DNA of 64,000 nt from Siccirubricoccus phaeus (lineage in GTDB: Bacteria; Pseudomonadota; Alphaproteobacteria; Acetobacterales; Acetobacteraceae). The notes under the pieces are model-generated. The model was not told where the DNA came from, did not search any database, and saw nothing but the letters and a program-made list of their open reading frames with translations. Shown here piece by piece: positions 25,301 to 34,267 of this stretch. Position 1 is the stretch's first letter; each line of letters opens with the position of its first letter. The translations under genes and the position numbers were made by a program. Where the stretch lies: the NCBI RefSeq assembly GCF_008360935.1, contig NZ_SRXO01000027.1, positions 27,519 through 91,518 on the forward strand, read 5' to 3'.

Positions 25301-26466
25301 AGCCGCTGCAGGGCATGCGGGTCGTCAGCATCGAGCAATTCGGCGCGGCGCCCTATGGCACCATGCTCCTCGCCGAGCTCGGCGCGGAGGTGATCAAGAT
25401 CGAGAATGCCGAGACGGGCGGCGATCCCGCGCGGCATGTCGGGCCGCATATGCTGGGCCCCGCCGACAGCCAGTATTTCCAGGCCTGGAATCTCGGCAAG
25501 CGGAGCGTCACGCTCGACATCAAATCGCCCGAGGGGCGCCGGCAATTCGAGGCGCTGGTGCGCAGGGCCGATGCCGTGGTGAACAATCTGCGCGGCAATC
25601 TCCCTGGCCGGCTCGGCCTTGACTACCTGGCGCTGAAGCGGGTGAATCCCGCCTTGGTCTGCCTGCATATCTCCGCCTATGGCCGGGACAATGAGCGCGC
25701 CGCCTGGCCGGGCTATGACTACCTGATGCAGGCCGAGACCGGCCTGATGAGCCTGACCGGCGAGCCGGACGGGCCACCGGCGCGGGTCGGCGCCTCCCTG
25801 GTCGATACGATGACCGGCATGACCGGCATGATCGGCCTGCTGAGCGCGGTGCTGCAGGCCAGGCAGAGCGGCATCGGCTGCGACGTGGACACCTGCCTGT
25901 TCGACGTGGCCATGCACCAGCTCTCCTATCCCGCCATGTGGTATCTGAACGAGGGAGACGCGTCGCGCCGCCTCTCCCGCAGCTCCCACCTATCGCTCGT
26001 GCCGGTGCAGACCTTCCCGACCGCGGATGGGTGGATCTTCGTCATGTGCATGACGGAGAAATTCTGGCGCGTCTTCTGCGACGGGATCGGGCGGCCGGAC
26101 CTGCCGGAGGATCCGCGCTTCGCCAGCTTCGGGGCGCGGCGCGACAATCGCGCTGCGCTGACGGCAATACTCGATGCCGAACTGCGCAAGGCGCCCACCG
26201 GACGCTGGCTCCAGATCCTGGGAGGACAGCTACCGGTTGCCCCGGTCCATGACCTGCCGGAGGCGCTCGACAGCAGCTTCGTCCGCGCGAACGGCCTGGT
26301 GCGCAGCGTCCCGCATCCGGCGAAGCCGGAGATGCAGGTGCTGGCGAACCCGCTGAAGTTCAACGGTGTCCGCCCCGGGCAATCGGCCTGTGCATCGCTC
26401 GGCGCCGACAATGCTGCGTTGCTGCAGCAGGAGGAGCCGGCCACGCCGGCCGGCGGCGCCGCATGA
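25297..26466 (+). CDS. Class III CoA-transferase (second)
   Basis: The 389-residue product starts at GTG 25297 with KPLQGMRVVSIEQFGAAPYG, followed by LAELGAEVIKIENAETGGDPAR, KRSVTLDIKSPEGR and SLVDTMTGMTGMIGLL, where the conserved Asp of the CaiB family sits. WIFVMCMTEKFWRVFCDGIG is a variant of the C-terminal block. It is translationally coupled to the dehydrogenase before it and to a third CoA-transferase after it. Two different class III subunits side by side may act on different acids or form one hetero-enzyme. Confidence 0.88.
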   Translation: MKPLQGMRVVSIEQFGAAPYGTMLLAELGAEVIKIENAETGGDPARHVGPHMLGPADSQYFQAWNLGKRSVTLDIKSPEGRRQFEALVRRADAVVNNLRGNLPGRLGLDYLALKRVNPALVCLHISAYGRDNERAAWPGYDYLMQAETGLMSLTGEPDGPPARVGASLVDTMTGMTGMIGLLSAVLQARQSGIGCDVDTCLFDVAMHQLSYPAMWYLNEGDASRRLSRSSHLSLVPVQTFPTADGWIFVMCMTEKFWRVFCDGIGRPDLPEDPRFASFGARRDNRAALTAILDAELRKAPTGRWLQILGGQLPVAPVHDLPEALDSSFVRANGLVRSVPHPAKPEMQVLANPLKFNGVRPGQSACASLGADNAALLQQEEPATPAGGAA

Positions 26467-27599
26467 AGCTCGCTGGTCTCCGCGTTGTCGACCTCTCCTG
26501 GTTCCTGCCGGGGCCCTACCTGACCATGGCGCTGGCCGACCATGGCGCCGAGGTGATCAAGGTCGAGCCGCCCGGCGAAGGCGATCCGGGCCGGCGCATC
26601 GGGCCGCCGGACGGGCGGACCAGCGTCTTCTTCCGCAACACCAATCGCGGCAAGAAGAGCCTGGTCCTCGACCTGAAGCAGGAGGTTGACAGGGATGCGC
26701 TGCTCCACCTGTGCGACACCGCCGATGTCATGGTCGAGTCCTTCCGCCCCGGCGTCGCGGCGCGGCTCGGCGTCGGCTATGCGCAGGTCAGTGCCCGCAA
26801 TCCAGGCGTGGTCTACGTCTCCATCAGCGCCTTCGGCCAGGACGGTCCCTATCGCGGCCGGCCGGCGCACGACCTGGCATTGGAAGCAGTGAGCGGCGTG
26901 CTGGGCCTGACCCTCGGCGAGGATGGAAGGCCGGCGATCCCCGGCATCCCGACCGCCGACATCATCAGCGCCCTGCAGGGCCTTTCCGGCGTGCTGATGG
27001 CGCTGCTCCGGCGCACCAGCACGGGCCGCGGCGACTATCTCGACCTTGCCATGCATGACGCGCTGGTGGCGGCCTGCGCCAATGTCGTGGGCCCGACCTT
27101 CGCGGCGGATCGCCAACCCATCGTCAAGCAGGAACGGACCACCGGCGGATCCGCCTTCTATCGCATCTACTATACGCGAGATGGCCGGCAGCTCGTTCTT
27201 GCAGGGCAGGAAGAAAAATTCGTACACGCTCTCCTGCGAGCACTCGGTCGGCCGGACCTTGAGGCGCTCTGCGCCCGGGGACCGGGCACGCATCAGCAGC
27301 CGGTGGTGGACTTCCTGCAGGAGACCTTTCGCCAGCGGGACCTGCAGGATTGGCTGGACTGGCTGGGTGGCCTGGATGTGTGCTTTGCGCCGGTGAACAC
27401 GCTGCCCGAAGCCTTCAGGGATCCCAACCTGCTGGCGCGCGGGATGGTCCTGACGGACGAGACTGGGCGCCGCCACATCGCCCCGGCCATACGCTTCCGC
27501 GAAGAGCCGCCGCAGCCTCGCCTGCGGGAGCCGCTGCTTGGCGAGCATACGGAAGAGTTGCGCAGCGCCCTTGCGACGGGCACTGCCTCCCGTCGCTAG
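26463..27599 (+). CDS. Class III CoA-transferase (third)
   Basis: The 378-residue product has LRVVDLSWFLPGPYLTMALADHGAEVIKVE, KKSLVLDLKQE, SFRPGVAARLGVGYAQV and IPTADIISALQGLSGVLMAL with the catalytic Asp in the expected place. The ATGA overlap with the preceding gene shows co-translation. It diverges clearly from its neighbour, so this is not a recent duplication. Confidence 0.88.
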   Translation: MKLAGLRVVDLSWFLPGPYLTMALADHGAEVIKVEPPGEGDPGRRIGPPDGRTSVFFRNTNRGKKSLVLDLKQEVDRDALLHLCDTADVMVESFRPGVAARLGVGYAQVSARNPGVVYVSISAFGQDGPYRGRPAHDLALEAVSGVLGLTLGEDGRPAIPGIPTADIISALQGLSGVLMALLRRTSTGRGDYLDLAMHDALVAACANVVGPTFAADRQPIVKQERTTGGSAFYRIYYTRDGRQLVLAGQEEKFVHALLRALGRPDLEALCARGPGTHQQPVVDFLQETFRQRDLQDWLDWLGGLDVCFAPVNTLPEAFRDPNLLARGMVLTDETGRRHIAPAIRFREEPPQPRLREPLLGEHTEELRSALATGTASRR

Positions 27600-27630
27600 A
27601 TCACGCAAGATTCGGCACCGGAGAAGGATC

Positions 27631-28149
27631 ATGGTGGGTATCGCGAAGCAGGTTGGACCGCAGCGTTGGCGGGAAAGCTTCGGCCGCTACTACGAGGATT
27701 TCGAGCCGGGCGATGTCTATGAACACCGGCCTGGCCGGACCATATCGGAGGCGGACAATACCTGGTTCACCCTGCTGACGATGAACACCCATCCGCTGCA
27801 CTTCGACTTCGCCTTCGCCGCCAAATCCGAGTTCAAGCGGCCGCTGGTGAACAGTTGCCTCACCTTGTCCATTGTCGTGGGGATGAGCGTCAGCGATCTC
27901 AGCCAGAAAGCGATCGGCAATCTCGGCTGGAACGACATCCGCCTGACCGCGCCGGTCTTCATCGGCGATACGCTCTATGCCGAGTCGGAGGTTCTGTCCA
28001 AGCGCGAGTCGGCGAAGCGCCCGACCCAGGGGATCGTCACCGTCAGGACGACGGGGAAGAAGGCCGACGGCACCGTCTTCATGACCTTCGAGCGCACGAT
28101 GCTGGTGCCGAAGCGAGGACATGCCGTGGACGACATGGCCGAGGTCTAG
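27631..28149 (+). CDS. MaoC-family acyl-CoA hydratase (itaconyl/mesaconyl-CoA type)
   Basis: The 172-residue product is a single hot-dog MaoC protein. FGRYYEDFEPGDVYEHRPGRTISEADNTWFT, NTHPLHFDF and RPLVNSCLTLSIVVGMSVSDL match, from memory, the group around itaconyl-CoA hydratases such as mycobacterial Rv2499c; the HPLHFD region is the hydratase motif position. It would add water to an enoyl-CoA, and in combination with the CitE-like enzyme would make and cleave a citramalyl-type CoA. GAGAAGGA precedes the ATG at 27631, which supports this start over the upstream in-frame one. Confidence 0.85.
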   Translation: MVGIAKQVGPQRWRESFGRYYEDFEPGDVYEHRPGRTISEADNTWFTLLTMNTHPLHFDFAFAAKSEFKRPLVNSCLTLSIVVGMSVSDLSQKAIGNLGWNDIRLTAPVFIGDTLYAESEVLSKRESAKRPTQGIVTVRTTGKKADGTVFMTFERTMLVPKRGHAVDDMAEV

Positions 28150-28151
28150 CG

Positions 28152-28856
28152 ATGCAGCCCTTCCCCGCGGCGGAGCCGGCCGTTGCGCGAATAGTCGACC
28201 TGGCCATCACGTCGCGCCGGAGCGTTCGGGGTTTTCTGCCTGATCCGGTTGCGGCCACGACGATACGGGAGATCCTGGCGGTGGCCAGCCGTGCCCCGAG
28301 CATGACCAACACCCAGCCCTGGCGGGTGTATGTGGTGACGGGCGCGGCGCGCGACCGGCTGTCGGCTGAGATCTCCGCGTCCCATGCTCGCGGCGAAGAG
28401 CCGGAGGCGGAGTATGCCTACTATCCGCGGGAATGGCGCTCGCCCTATATCGACCGGCGCCGACAGATCGGCTGGGCGCTCTACGGGCGTCTCGGCATTG
28501 CCAAAGGCGACCGGGAGGCAATGGCGCGGCAGCACCGCAAGAACTACGATTTCTTCGGCGCCCCGGTTGGCATGATCTTCACCCTGGATCGGTCGCTGGG
28601 CTACGGTAGCTGGCTCGACCTGGGCATGTTCATGCAGAATGTCATGATCGCTGCCCAGGGCCGCGGCCTGGACACCTGCCCGCAGGCCGCGTTCAAGAGC
28701 TATCACGCAATCATCCGCCGGCTCCTGAATGTGCCAGAGGAAGAGATCGTGGTGTGCGGGATGGCGCTGGGAATGGCGGATCCAGAGGCACCGGCCAACC
28801 AATTGCGATCGCCGCGTGAGCCGGTGGAGGCATTCGCCAGCTTCCTGGACGATTGA
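28152..28856 (+). CDS. Nitroreductase-family oxidoreductase
   Basis: The 234-residue FMN protein has the N-terminal SRRSVRGFLPDPVAATTIREILAVASRAPSMTNTQPW signature, YDFFGAPVGMIFTLDRS, and LDLGMFMQNVMIAAQGRGLDTCPQAA. It reduces nitro, enone or flavin substrates with NAD(P)H. It starts two bases after the MaoC stop, so it is last in the CoA operon. Its link to the pathway is unclear; reduction of an unsaturated acyl intermediate is one possibility. Confidence 0.85.
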   Translation: MQPFPAAEPAVARIVDLAITSRRSVRGFLPDPVAATTIREILAVASRAPSMTNTQPWRVYVVTGAARDRLSAEISASHARGEEPEAEYAYYPREWRSPYIDRRRQIGWALYGRLGIAKGDREAMARQHRKNYDFFGAPVGMIFTLDRSLGYGSWLDLGMFMQNVMIAAQGRGLDTCPQAAFKSYHAIIRRLLNVPEEEIVVCGMALGMADPEAPANQLRSPREPVEAFASFLDD

Positions 28857-29097
28857 AAATGGCTGGGCGGGGGATGCGCCGGCCGGCACCCTGATCGGAC
28901 GGCGTGGCGAGAGAGGCCGGGAGCGAACGGTCATAGAGAGAGACCGAGTCAAGCTGAAGCCTACAAGCGGAGCAAGGTCAGCAATGCCGCCAGACCAGGC
29001 GGCGAGTTCGGGCCTGCGGCTTCGGGCCGCTGACCTGGACCGTTCGGCCTGACTGTGTCAGCCGATACGGTCCAACATATCTGAGCCGGCGCTTCAC

Positions 29098-29136
29098 GGC
29101 CTGAGCGTGCCCATCTCCGCTGTGCACGCTCAGGCC
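29098..29136. terminator. Bidirectional hairpin between convergent operons
   Basis: GGCCTGAGCGTGC and GCACGCTCAGGCC form a perfect 13-bp stem with a 13-base loop. It lies 9 bases past the TRAP large-permease stop and 241 bases past the nitroreductase stop. It is probably the end of the TRAP transcript, although no T-tract follows. Confidence 0.55.
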
Positions 29137-29145
29137 GATCACAGG

Positions 29146-30456
29146 CTAAAGCAAGGCATTAGGCAGCCAGGTGATCAGCTCGGGGAACACCATCATGATC
29201 GCCAGCCCAACTGCCTGAAGCAGAATGAAGGGTATGACAGCTCGATAAATGTCTCCCATCGAGATGCTGGGAGGCACGCAGCTCCGCATATAGAACAGGT
29301 TGAAGCCGAAGGGCGGCGTCAGGAACGCCATCTCCATATTCACCACAAACAGCACGCCGAACCAGATCGGATCGAAGCCAAGGCTTACGATGATCGGGAA
29401 GAACAAGGGCGCCGTGATGATCATGATGCCGAGCGGGTCGAGGAAGCACCCCATCAGGAACCAGACCATCTGCATGCCGATGACGACGCCCCACCGCCCG
29501 CCCGGCATGATGGAGAGCGCATCTCGCACCAGATCCTCCGCCCCGATCGCCGTGTACAGGGCGGTGAACAAATTGGCCGCGAAGACGATCCACATGACCA
29601 TTGCCGAGAGCCGCAAGGTCGTCTGCGCCGCGTCCGAAACGGCCTTCCAGTCCAGGCTGCGGTTGGCCGCAGCGCACAACATTGCGCCCAGCGCGCCGAT
29701 GCCCGCGGCTTCCGATGGCGTGGCAAGGCCGATGAGCAGGCTGCCGAGAACCAGGGTGATGAGGAGCAGGGGGAACCCGACGGCTTTCAGGGACCTGATC
29801 TTCTCCCCCCAGCTTGCCCGCTCCTCCGGCGGCAAGGCGGGACCCATCGCTGGCCTGAGGTGACAGGCGATGAGCGAGTAGAGCACGAACAGAGTGACCA
29901 GGATCAGGCCGGCCGGCAGCCCGCCGAGAAACAGCTTGCCTACGGAGGTATTGGTATAAAGGCCGAGCACGATGAACAGCACGCTCGGCGGGATGAGAAC
30001 GCCGAGGGCACCACCCGCCGCAATGGTGCCAACTGTCAGATGCTTGCTGTAGCCGTAGTTCAGCATGGAGGGCAAGGCGACCACGGCCATGGTCACGGTC
30101 GCCGCGCCTGAGACGCCGACCATCGCCGCGAAGATCGCGCAGACGATAACAGTGCCTACGGCGAGCCCGCCCCGCACCCCGCCAAGCCATTTATGCATCA
30201 GCTCATAAAGGCCGCGCGCGATGCCGGAGCGCTCCAGCATGCAGCCCATGAAGATGAACAGCGGGATGGCCAGCAGCACGAAGCTGTTCGCCGCCGCGAA
30301 GGCGCGGATCGCAGCCAGATGCAGCGCCGAAGGCCCCCAAAGGAAATAGGTGCCGATCACCGCCGCCGCCCCGAGTGCGAAGACGAGCGGCAGCCCCGCC
30401 ACCATGAGCACCAGGAAGACGCCGAAAAGGAGGACGGTCTCGAACTCGATACCCAT
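29146..30456 (-). CDS. dctM: TRAP transporter large permease (DctM family)
   Basis: The 436-residue inner-membrane protein has about 12 hydrophobic helices with GALGVLIPPSVLFIVLGLYTNTSVGKLFLGG and LDPLGIMIITAPLFFPII, both DctM hallmarks. It forms the ion-driven import channel of a TRAP system for carboxylates. The ATG at 30456 shares one base with the small permease stop (TGATG). Together with the DctQ and DctP genes it makes a complete transporter next to the CoA pathway. Confidence 0.9.
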   Translation of the reverse strand: MGIEFETVLLFGVFLVLMVAGLPLVFALGAAAVIGTYFLWGPSALHLAAIRAFAAANSFVLLAIPLFIFMGCMLERSGIARGLYELMHKWLGGVRGGLAVGTVIVCAIFAAMVGVSGAATVTMAVVALPSMLNYGYSKHLTVGTIAAGGALGVLIPPSVLFIVLGLYTNTSVGKLFLGGLPAGLILVTLFVLYSLIACHLRPAMGPALPPEERASWGEKIRSLKAVGFPLLLITLVLGSLLIGLATPSEAAGIGALGAMLCAAANRSLDWKAVSDAAQTTLRLSAMVMWIVFAANLFTALYTAIGAEDLVRDALSIMPGGRWGVVIGMQMVWFLMGCFLDPLGIMIITAPLFFPIIVSLGFDPIWFGVLFVVNMEMAFLTPPFGFNLFYMRSCVPPSISMGDIYRAVIPFILLQAVGLAIMMVFPELITWLPNALL

Positions 30457-30968
30457 CAGCTCAGCTCCCGCCCCAGGGTCGCCCGCACCGCATCGCGGAC
30501 CAAATTCGCCAGGACCTGGAGCGTGAGCAGACCGGCGCCAACCGGCAATGCCAACAGCCATGGCCAGAGCAGCGCAGCCCAGTCCGTCGAGGTACGCCGC
30601 CCGCTCGCCATGGCCTCGGCGACCATCGCGCTCCCTTCGATGACAAGCACGGCGCAATAGAGCAAGGCGAAGGGCGCGGTCAGAATGTCGAGGATGGCGC
30701 GTCCGCGCGGTGAGAACCGGGAATACACCACGTCCATGCGGACATGGTCGCCATGCAGCAAGGCGAAGCCGCCACCGAGCAGGATGAAAGTGGCGAAGAG
30801 GTAGGTCGACAGCTCGGTACCCCAGACGGTGGGGGCCGAAAAGCCATAGCGCAGCGTCACCTCATAGGTGATGAGGATGGTAAGCACGAGGATGAGCAGC
30901 GCGACCACGCGGCCGATCCACAGATTGACGGTGTCGATGGCGCGCACGGCCCCTGCGATTGCCCGCAT
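30456..30968 (-). CDS. dctQ: TRAP transporter small permease (DctQ family)
   Basis: The 170-residue product has four membrane segments and the family block FSAPTVWGTELSTYLFATFILLGGGFALLHGDHVRMDVVYSRF. It pairs with the large permease. It lies 63 bases after the binding-protein gene, all on the minus strand, so binding protein, small and large permease are one operon. Confidence 0.88.
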   Translation of the reverse strand: MRAIAGAVRAIDTVNLWIGRVVALLILVLTILITYEVTLRYGFSAPTVWGTELSTYLFATFILLGGGFALLHGDHVRMDVVYSRFSPRGRAILDILTAPFALLYCAVLVIEGSAMVAEAMASGRRTSTDWAALLWPWLLALPVGAGLLTLQVLANLVRDAVRATLGRELS

Positions 30969-31031
30969 TCCTGCAACCTCCGATTTCGTGAATGGCTGGA
31001 CCGGCGGGGCATGAGTCCCGCCGGGGAGGCA

Positions 31032-32120
31032 TCAGAAATCGGCTGGCCGCTGCGCCAGGAGCGTCCGGGTGTCGTTGATGATCTTCAGGGCGCGCTTGGT
31101 GTAGTCGTCATCGCCGGCCAGGCGCGGCAGCAGCTCATCCGACATGGTGCGGATGCGTTGCACGTCTTCAGGCGGCAGGACGATGATCTCCACTCCAGCG
31201 GCCTTCAGCTTGTCGAAGGCCCGCGCCGACTCTCCGATGGCGAAGGCGTAGCGCTCCAGCGCATAGACGCGCACTGCGAGCGTCATGACATCCTGCAGGT
31301 CCTTCGGCAGCGCGTCGAAGGCCGCCTTGTTCATGAACATGTCCTCGGCGTCGGCGTGAATCAGCGACGGGCCGGTATAGAATTTGCCGACCTCATGCAG
31401 TTTCGCCGCCATCATGCCGTAGGGCGAGCCCCAATTGGCGGCATCGATGACGCCGGTGGACATGGCCGTGTACATCTCCTCGCCCGGGATGGTCACGATG
31501 GAGGCGCCGAAATTCTTCCAGATCTCGCCGGCGATGCCGCCGGTGCGGACCTTCATGCCGCGGAAATCTTCCAGCCGGCGTATGGGACGGCGGGAGATGG
31601 TGCTGCCCCAGTCATCCGAATAGACCGGCCCGAGGAATTGCACGCCGACGGTGGTGAAGGCCTCCCGCACCAGGTCGGTCATGCCGCCCTCGAACCAGAG
31701 ATAATCGTACTGCTCGACGCTCCTGAACGCGAAGGGCACGCCCCAGCTCCACTGGGTGAAGGGAAAGCGGCCACGCCAGTAGAGCTGCGAGCCATAGCCT
31801 ATGTCGACGACGCGGCGGCCGACCGCGTCCAGCATGTCGAAGGTCGGCACCAGAGCGCCTGGCGGGAAGGGCGTGATCTGGATGCGCCCGCCCGACATCT
31901 GGTTCACGCGCTGGATGAAGCGCGGGACCAGCCGCTCCCACTCCACTGTGCCTGCGCCCAGGAAGGACTGCATGCGGAACCGGAATTGCGCGCGTTGCGC
32001 AGAGGCGGGAAGGGAGGCTGTGGCCAGGGCAGCGCCCGTAGCGGCCGCCGCCAGCAGCGTCCTGCGGTCCACGCCCATGCGGGTCAAGATATCCTTGGCG
32101 GGTGAGGTCTTGTCCGTCAT
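31032..32120 (-). CDS. dctP: TRAP transporter substrate-binding protein (DctP family)
   Basis: The 362-residue product has a twin-arginine-like signal (MGVDRRTLLAAAATGAALAT, cut after ASA) and the DctP fold with MKVRTGGIAGEIWKNFGASIVTIPGEEMYTAMSTGVIDAANWGSPYGMM; the Arg of KVRTGG should bind the ligand carboxylate. GSPYG and the mostly aliphatic pocket sequence do not identify the acid. It is first in the TRAP operon. Confidence 0.9.
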   Translation of the reverse strand: MTDKTSPAKDILTRMGVDRRTLLAAAATGAALATASLPASAQRAQFRFRMQSFLGAGTVEWERLVPRFIQRVNQMSGGRIQITPFPPGALVPTFDMLDAVGRRVVDIGYGSQLYWRGRFPFTQWSWGVPFAFRSVEQYDYLWFEGGMTDLVREAFTTVGVQFLGPVYSDDWGSTISRRPIRRLEDFRGMKVRTGGIAGEIWKNFGASIVTIPGEEMYTAMSTGVIDAANWGSPYGMMAAKLHEVGKFYTGPSLIHADAEDMFMNKAAFDALPKDLQDVMTLAVRVYALERYAFAIGESARAFDKLKAAGVEIIVLPPEDVQRIRTMSDELLPRLAGDDDYTKRALKIINDTRTLLAQRPADF

Positions 32121-32623
32121 CGCGCTCGGTTCCTCTCCTCGGTGGGTCGTCCCACGCTTGGTTCATTTCATGATCTTGGACCGGGCAGGCTGCGCGGCCT
32201 GACCGCGGTGCCGGCCTCGGCAGGCATCCGTCGAAGACAAGGCAGCGGGGGCGCCGATCTCAGGAGGCCCGAGATGGGACGCCTCGCCTCGTCAGCTCCT
32301 GTACAGCGGCTTGGAATGGGATGCCGGCACGCCGGGCTGCCGACCCGCGAGGGCCCGCTGCCGCGGTGAATGTTCGGCATAATGCCCTCCGAGCACGGCA
32401 GCGACTGTGCGACGCAAGCGGGGAGGACAGGGCGTAGAGCGCGCTTCGGCTAGGTTGTCGTACACCGGCAGGACGTTCCTTGTATTTTATGTTATGGTAG
32501 CGCTGAATTTCTCGCTGCGGCAAGGGCTGCGCAGCGTCCCGTGCCCAGCGGCGCCGTGCCTGCAGCAACGCGCGTGCATGCAGCAGCAATTGTCGCCGGC
32601 AAGATGCCCGCAGGCTGGCGCAG
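32121..32623. other. Intergenic stretch with AT-rich patch
   Basis: These 503 bases lie between the monooxygenase stop and the dctP start, both on the minus strand. No gene-like frame was recognised. An AT-rich patch (CTTGTATTTTATGTTATGG, about 32478-32496) is out of keeping with the surrounding GC and is the best candidate for the TRAP promoter. The nearby GTTGTCGTACACC only loosely resembles the GntR palindrome. Confidence 0.5.
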
Positions 32624-34267
32624 TCAGCGCCCCAGCAGGAATCCCTTGTAGCCCTGCGCGGCGATCTCATCACACTTCCGGCGATACGCGGCCACGCCGC
32701 CGACATAGGGCATGAAGACGCGCGGCTTGCCCGGGATATTGGCGCCGACATACCAGGAATTCGCACGCGGATAGAGGGTCGCGTCCGCGACCTCGTTCAC
32801 ATGGCTTACCCAGCGATCCTCGGCATCCTGCTCCGGCTCGATGAAGGCAAGCCCTTTCGTCTGCAGATGCGCGAGGCAATCGGCGATCCAGTCCACATGC
32901 TGCTCGATGGAATGGATCATCTGGCTCTTCACGCCCGGGCTGCCGGGGCCGGTGATGACGAACATGTTCGGGAAGCCCGCGACCATCAGGCCGAGATAGG
33001 TGCGCGGCCCCGCCAGCCATTTCTCCGCCAGCGCCTCGCCGCCCTCGACCCGGATGTCGATCTCCCGCAGGGCGCCCGTCATGGCGTCGAAGCCGATGGC
33101 GAAGGCGATGGCGTCGAGTTCGTATTCCTGCCCGGCCGTGCGCAGGCCCCGCGGCGTGATCTCCTCGATCGGCGCGCTCTTCACATCGACCAGGGTGACG
33201 TTGTCGCGGTTGTAGGTCTCATAGTAGTTGGTGTCGGCGCAAAGCCTCTTGGACCCGATCGGATGGTCTTTCGGGGCCAGCAGCTCCGCCACCGCCGGAT
33301 CCCGCACGATGCTGCGGATCTTCTCCCGCACGAACCCGGCTGCCGTCTCGTTTGCCTTCTCATCGACCAGGAAGTCGTTGTAACAGTTCAGGAAGCCGAT
33401 GGTGCCACCCGCCTCCCAGAGCTCCTCGTACTTCCGGCGCCGCTCCTCCTCGGACACCGCCAGCGCCGATTGGGTGGGGATTGGGTAGCCAGGCACGCCG
33501 AAGCCGGTCTCCCGGGCCTCCCTGACGCGCTGCGCATAGCGCGCCTTGTGCCGGCGTTCCCTCTCGGGGTCCATCGGTGCATTGCGCGCCGGCAGGCTGA
33601 AATTGGCGGTACGCTGGAAGACGAACAGGTGCTGCGCCTGCTGCGCGATGAGCGGAATCATCTGGATGGCGGTCGAGCCCGTGCCGATGACACCCACGCG
33701 CTGGCCGGTGAAGTCCACACCGTCATGCGGCCAGAGCCCGCTATGGTACCATTGGCCCTGGAAGGTCTCGAGCCCCTTGAAATCCGGCACGCGGGGCGTG
33801 GAGAGGTTGCCCGTTGCCATGACGCAGAAGCGCGCGGTGATGCGCTCGCCCTCCCGCGTCTCGAGTGTCCAGCGATGGGTGGCACGGGCATAGCTCGCCG
33901 ACGCGATGCGCGTGTTCAGTTGAATGTCGCGGCGCAGGTCGAAGCGATCGGCGACATGGTTGATGTATTCGAGGATCGCCGGCTGCGTGGCGTAGCGCTC
34001 CGGCCAGGTCCAGTCGTTCTGCAACTCCTCGGAAAAGGAGTAGGAGTATTCGAGGCTCTCGATGTCGCAGCGCGCGCCGGGGTAGCGGTTCCAGAACCAG
34101 GTGCCACCGACGCCGCTGCCGGCCTCGTAGACGCGGGCCGTGAGGCCGAGGCCACGCAGCCGATGCAGGGCGTAAAGCCCGGCAAGGCCGCCGCCGACGA
34201 TCGCCACGTCGATCTGGGCGGCCGATGCAGGCTTCCGGCGTTCAGATACCGCTTCGAGTTGTGCCAT
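32624..34267 (-). CDS. Baeyer-Villiger-type flavin monooxygenase
   Basis: The 547-residue product has an FAD Rossmann motif (VAIVGGGLAGLYALHRL), the Baeyer-Villiger fingerprint F-x-G-x3-H-x3-W-P as FQGQWYHSGLWP, and an NADPH motif (VGVIGTGSTAIQMI). YLGLMVAGFPNMFVITGPGSP near the C-terminus is typical of the cyclohexanone/steroid monooxygenase type. It inserts oxygen next to a ketone to give an ester or lactone, using NADPH and O2 in the cytoplasm. The gene stands alone, with 503 bases after it and a scar-bearing stretch before it. Confidence 0.9.
   Translation of the reverse strand: MAQLEAVSERRKPASAAQIDVAIVGGGLAGLYALHRLRGLGLTARVYEAGSGVGGTWFWNRYPGARCDIESLEYSYSFSEELQNDWTWPERYATQPAILEYINHVADRFDLRRDIQLNTRIASASYARATHRWTLETREGERITARFCVMATGNLSTPRVPDFKGLETFQGQWYHSGLWPHDGVDFTGQRVGVIGTGSTAIQMIPLIAQQAQHLFVFQRTANFSLPARNAPMDPERERRHKARYAQRVREARETGFGVPGYPIPTQSALAVSEEERRRKYEELWEAGGTIGFLNCYNDFLVDEKANETAAGFVREKIRSIVRDPAVAELLAPKDHPIGSKRLCADTNYYETYNRDNVTLVDVKSAPIEEITPRGLRTAGQEYELDAIAFAIGFDAMTGALREIDIRVEGGEALAEKWLAGPRTYLGLMVAGFPNMFVITGPGSPGVKSQMIHSIEQHVDWIADCLAHLQTKGLAFIEPEQDAEDRWVSHVNEVADATLYPRANSWYVGANIPGKPRVFMPYVGGVAAYRRKCDEIAAQGYKGFLLGR

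Noticed and set aside
29107..30111. Plus-strand frame opposite the TRAP large permease
   Set aside because: A His/Gln/Asp-rich antisense translation; the minus strand has an unmistakable 12-helix DctM protein.
32455..32470. GTTGTCGTACACC as a third GntR operator before the TRAP operon
   Set aside because: It is not palindromic and matches TTGTACGTACAA only with a deletion, so the similarity is too weak to claim.
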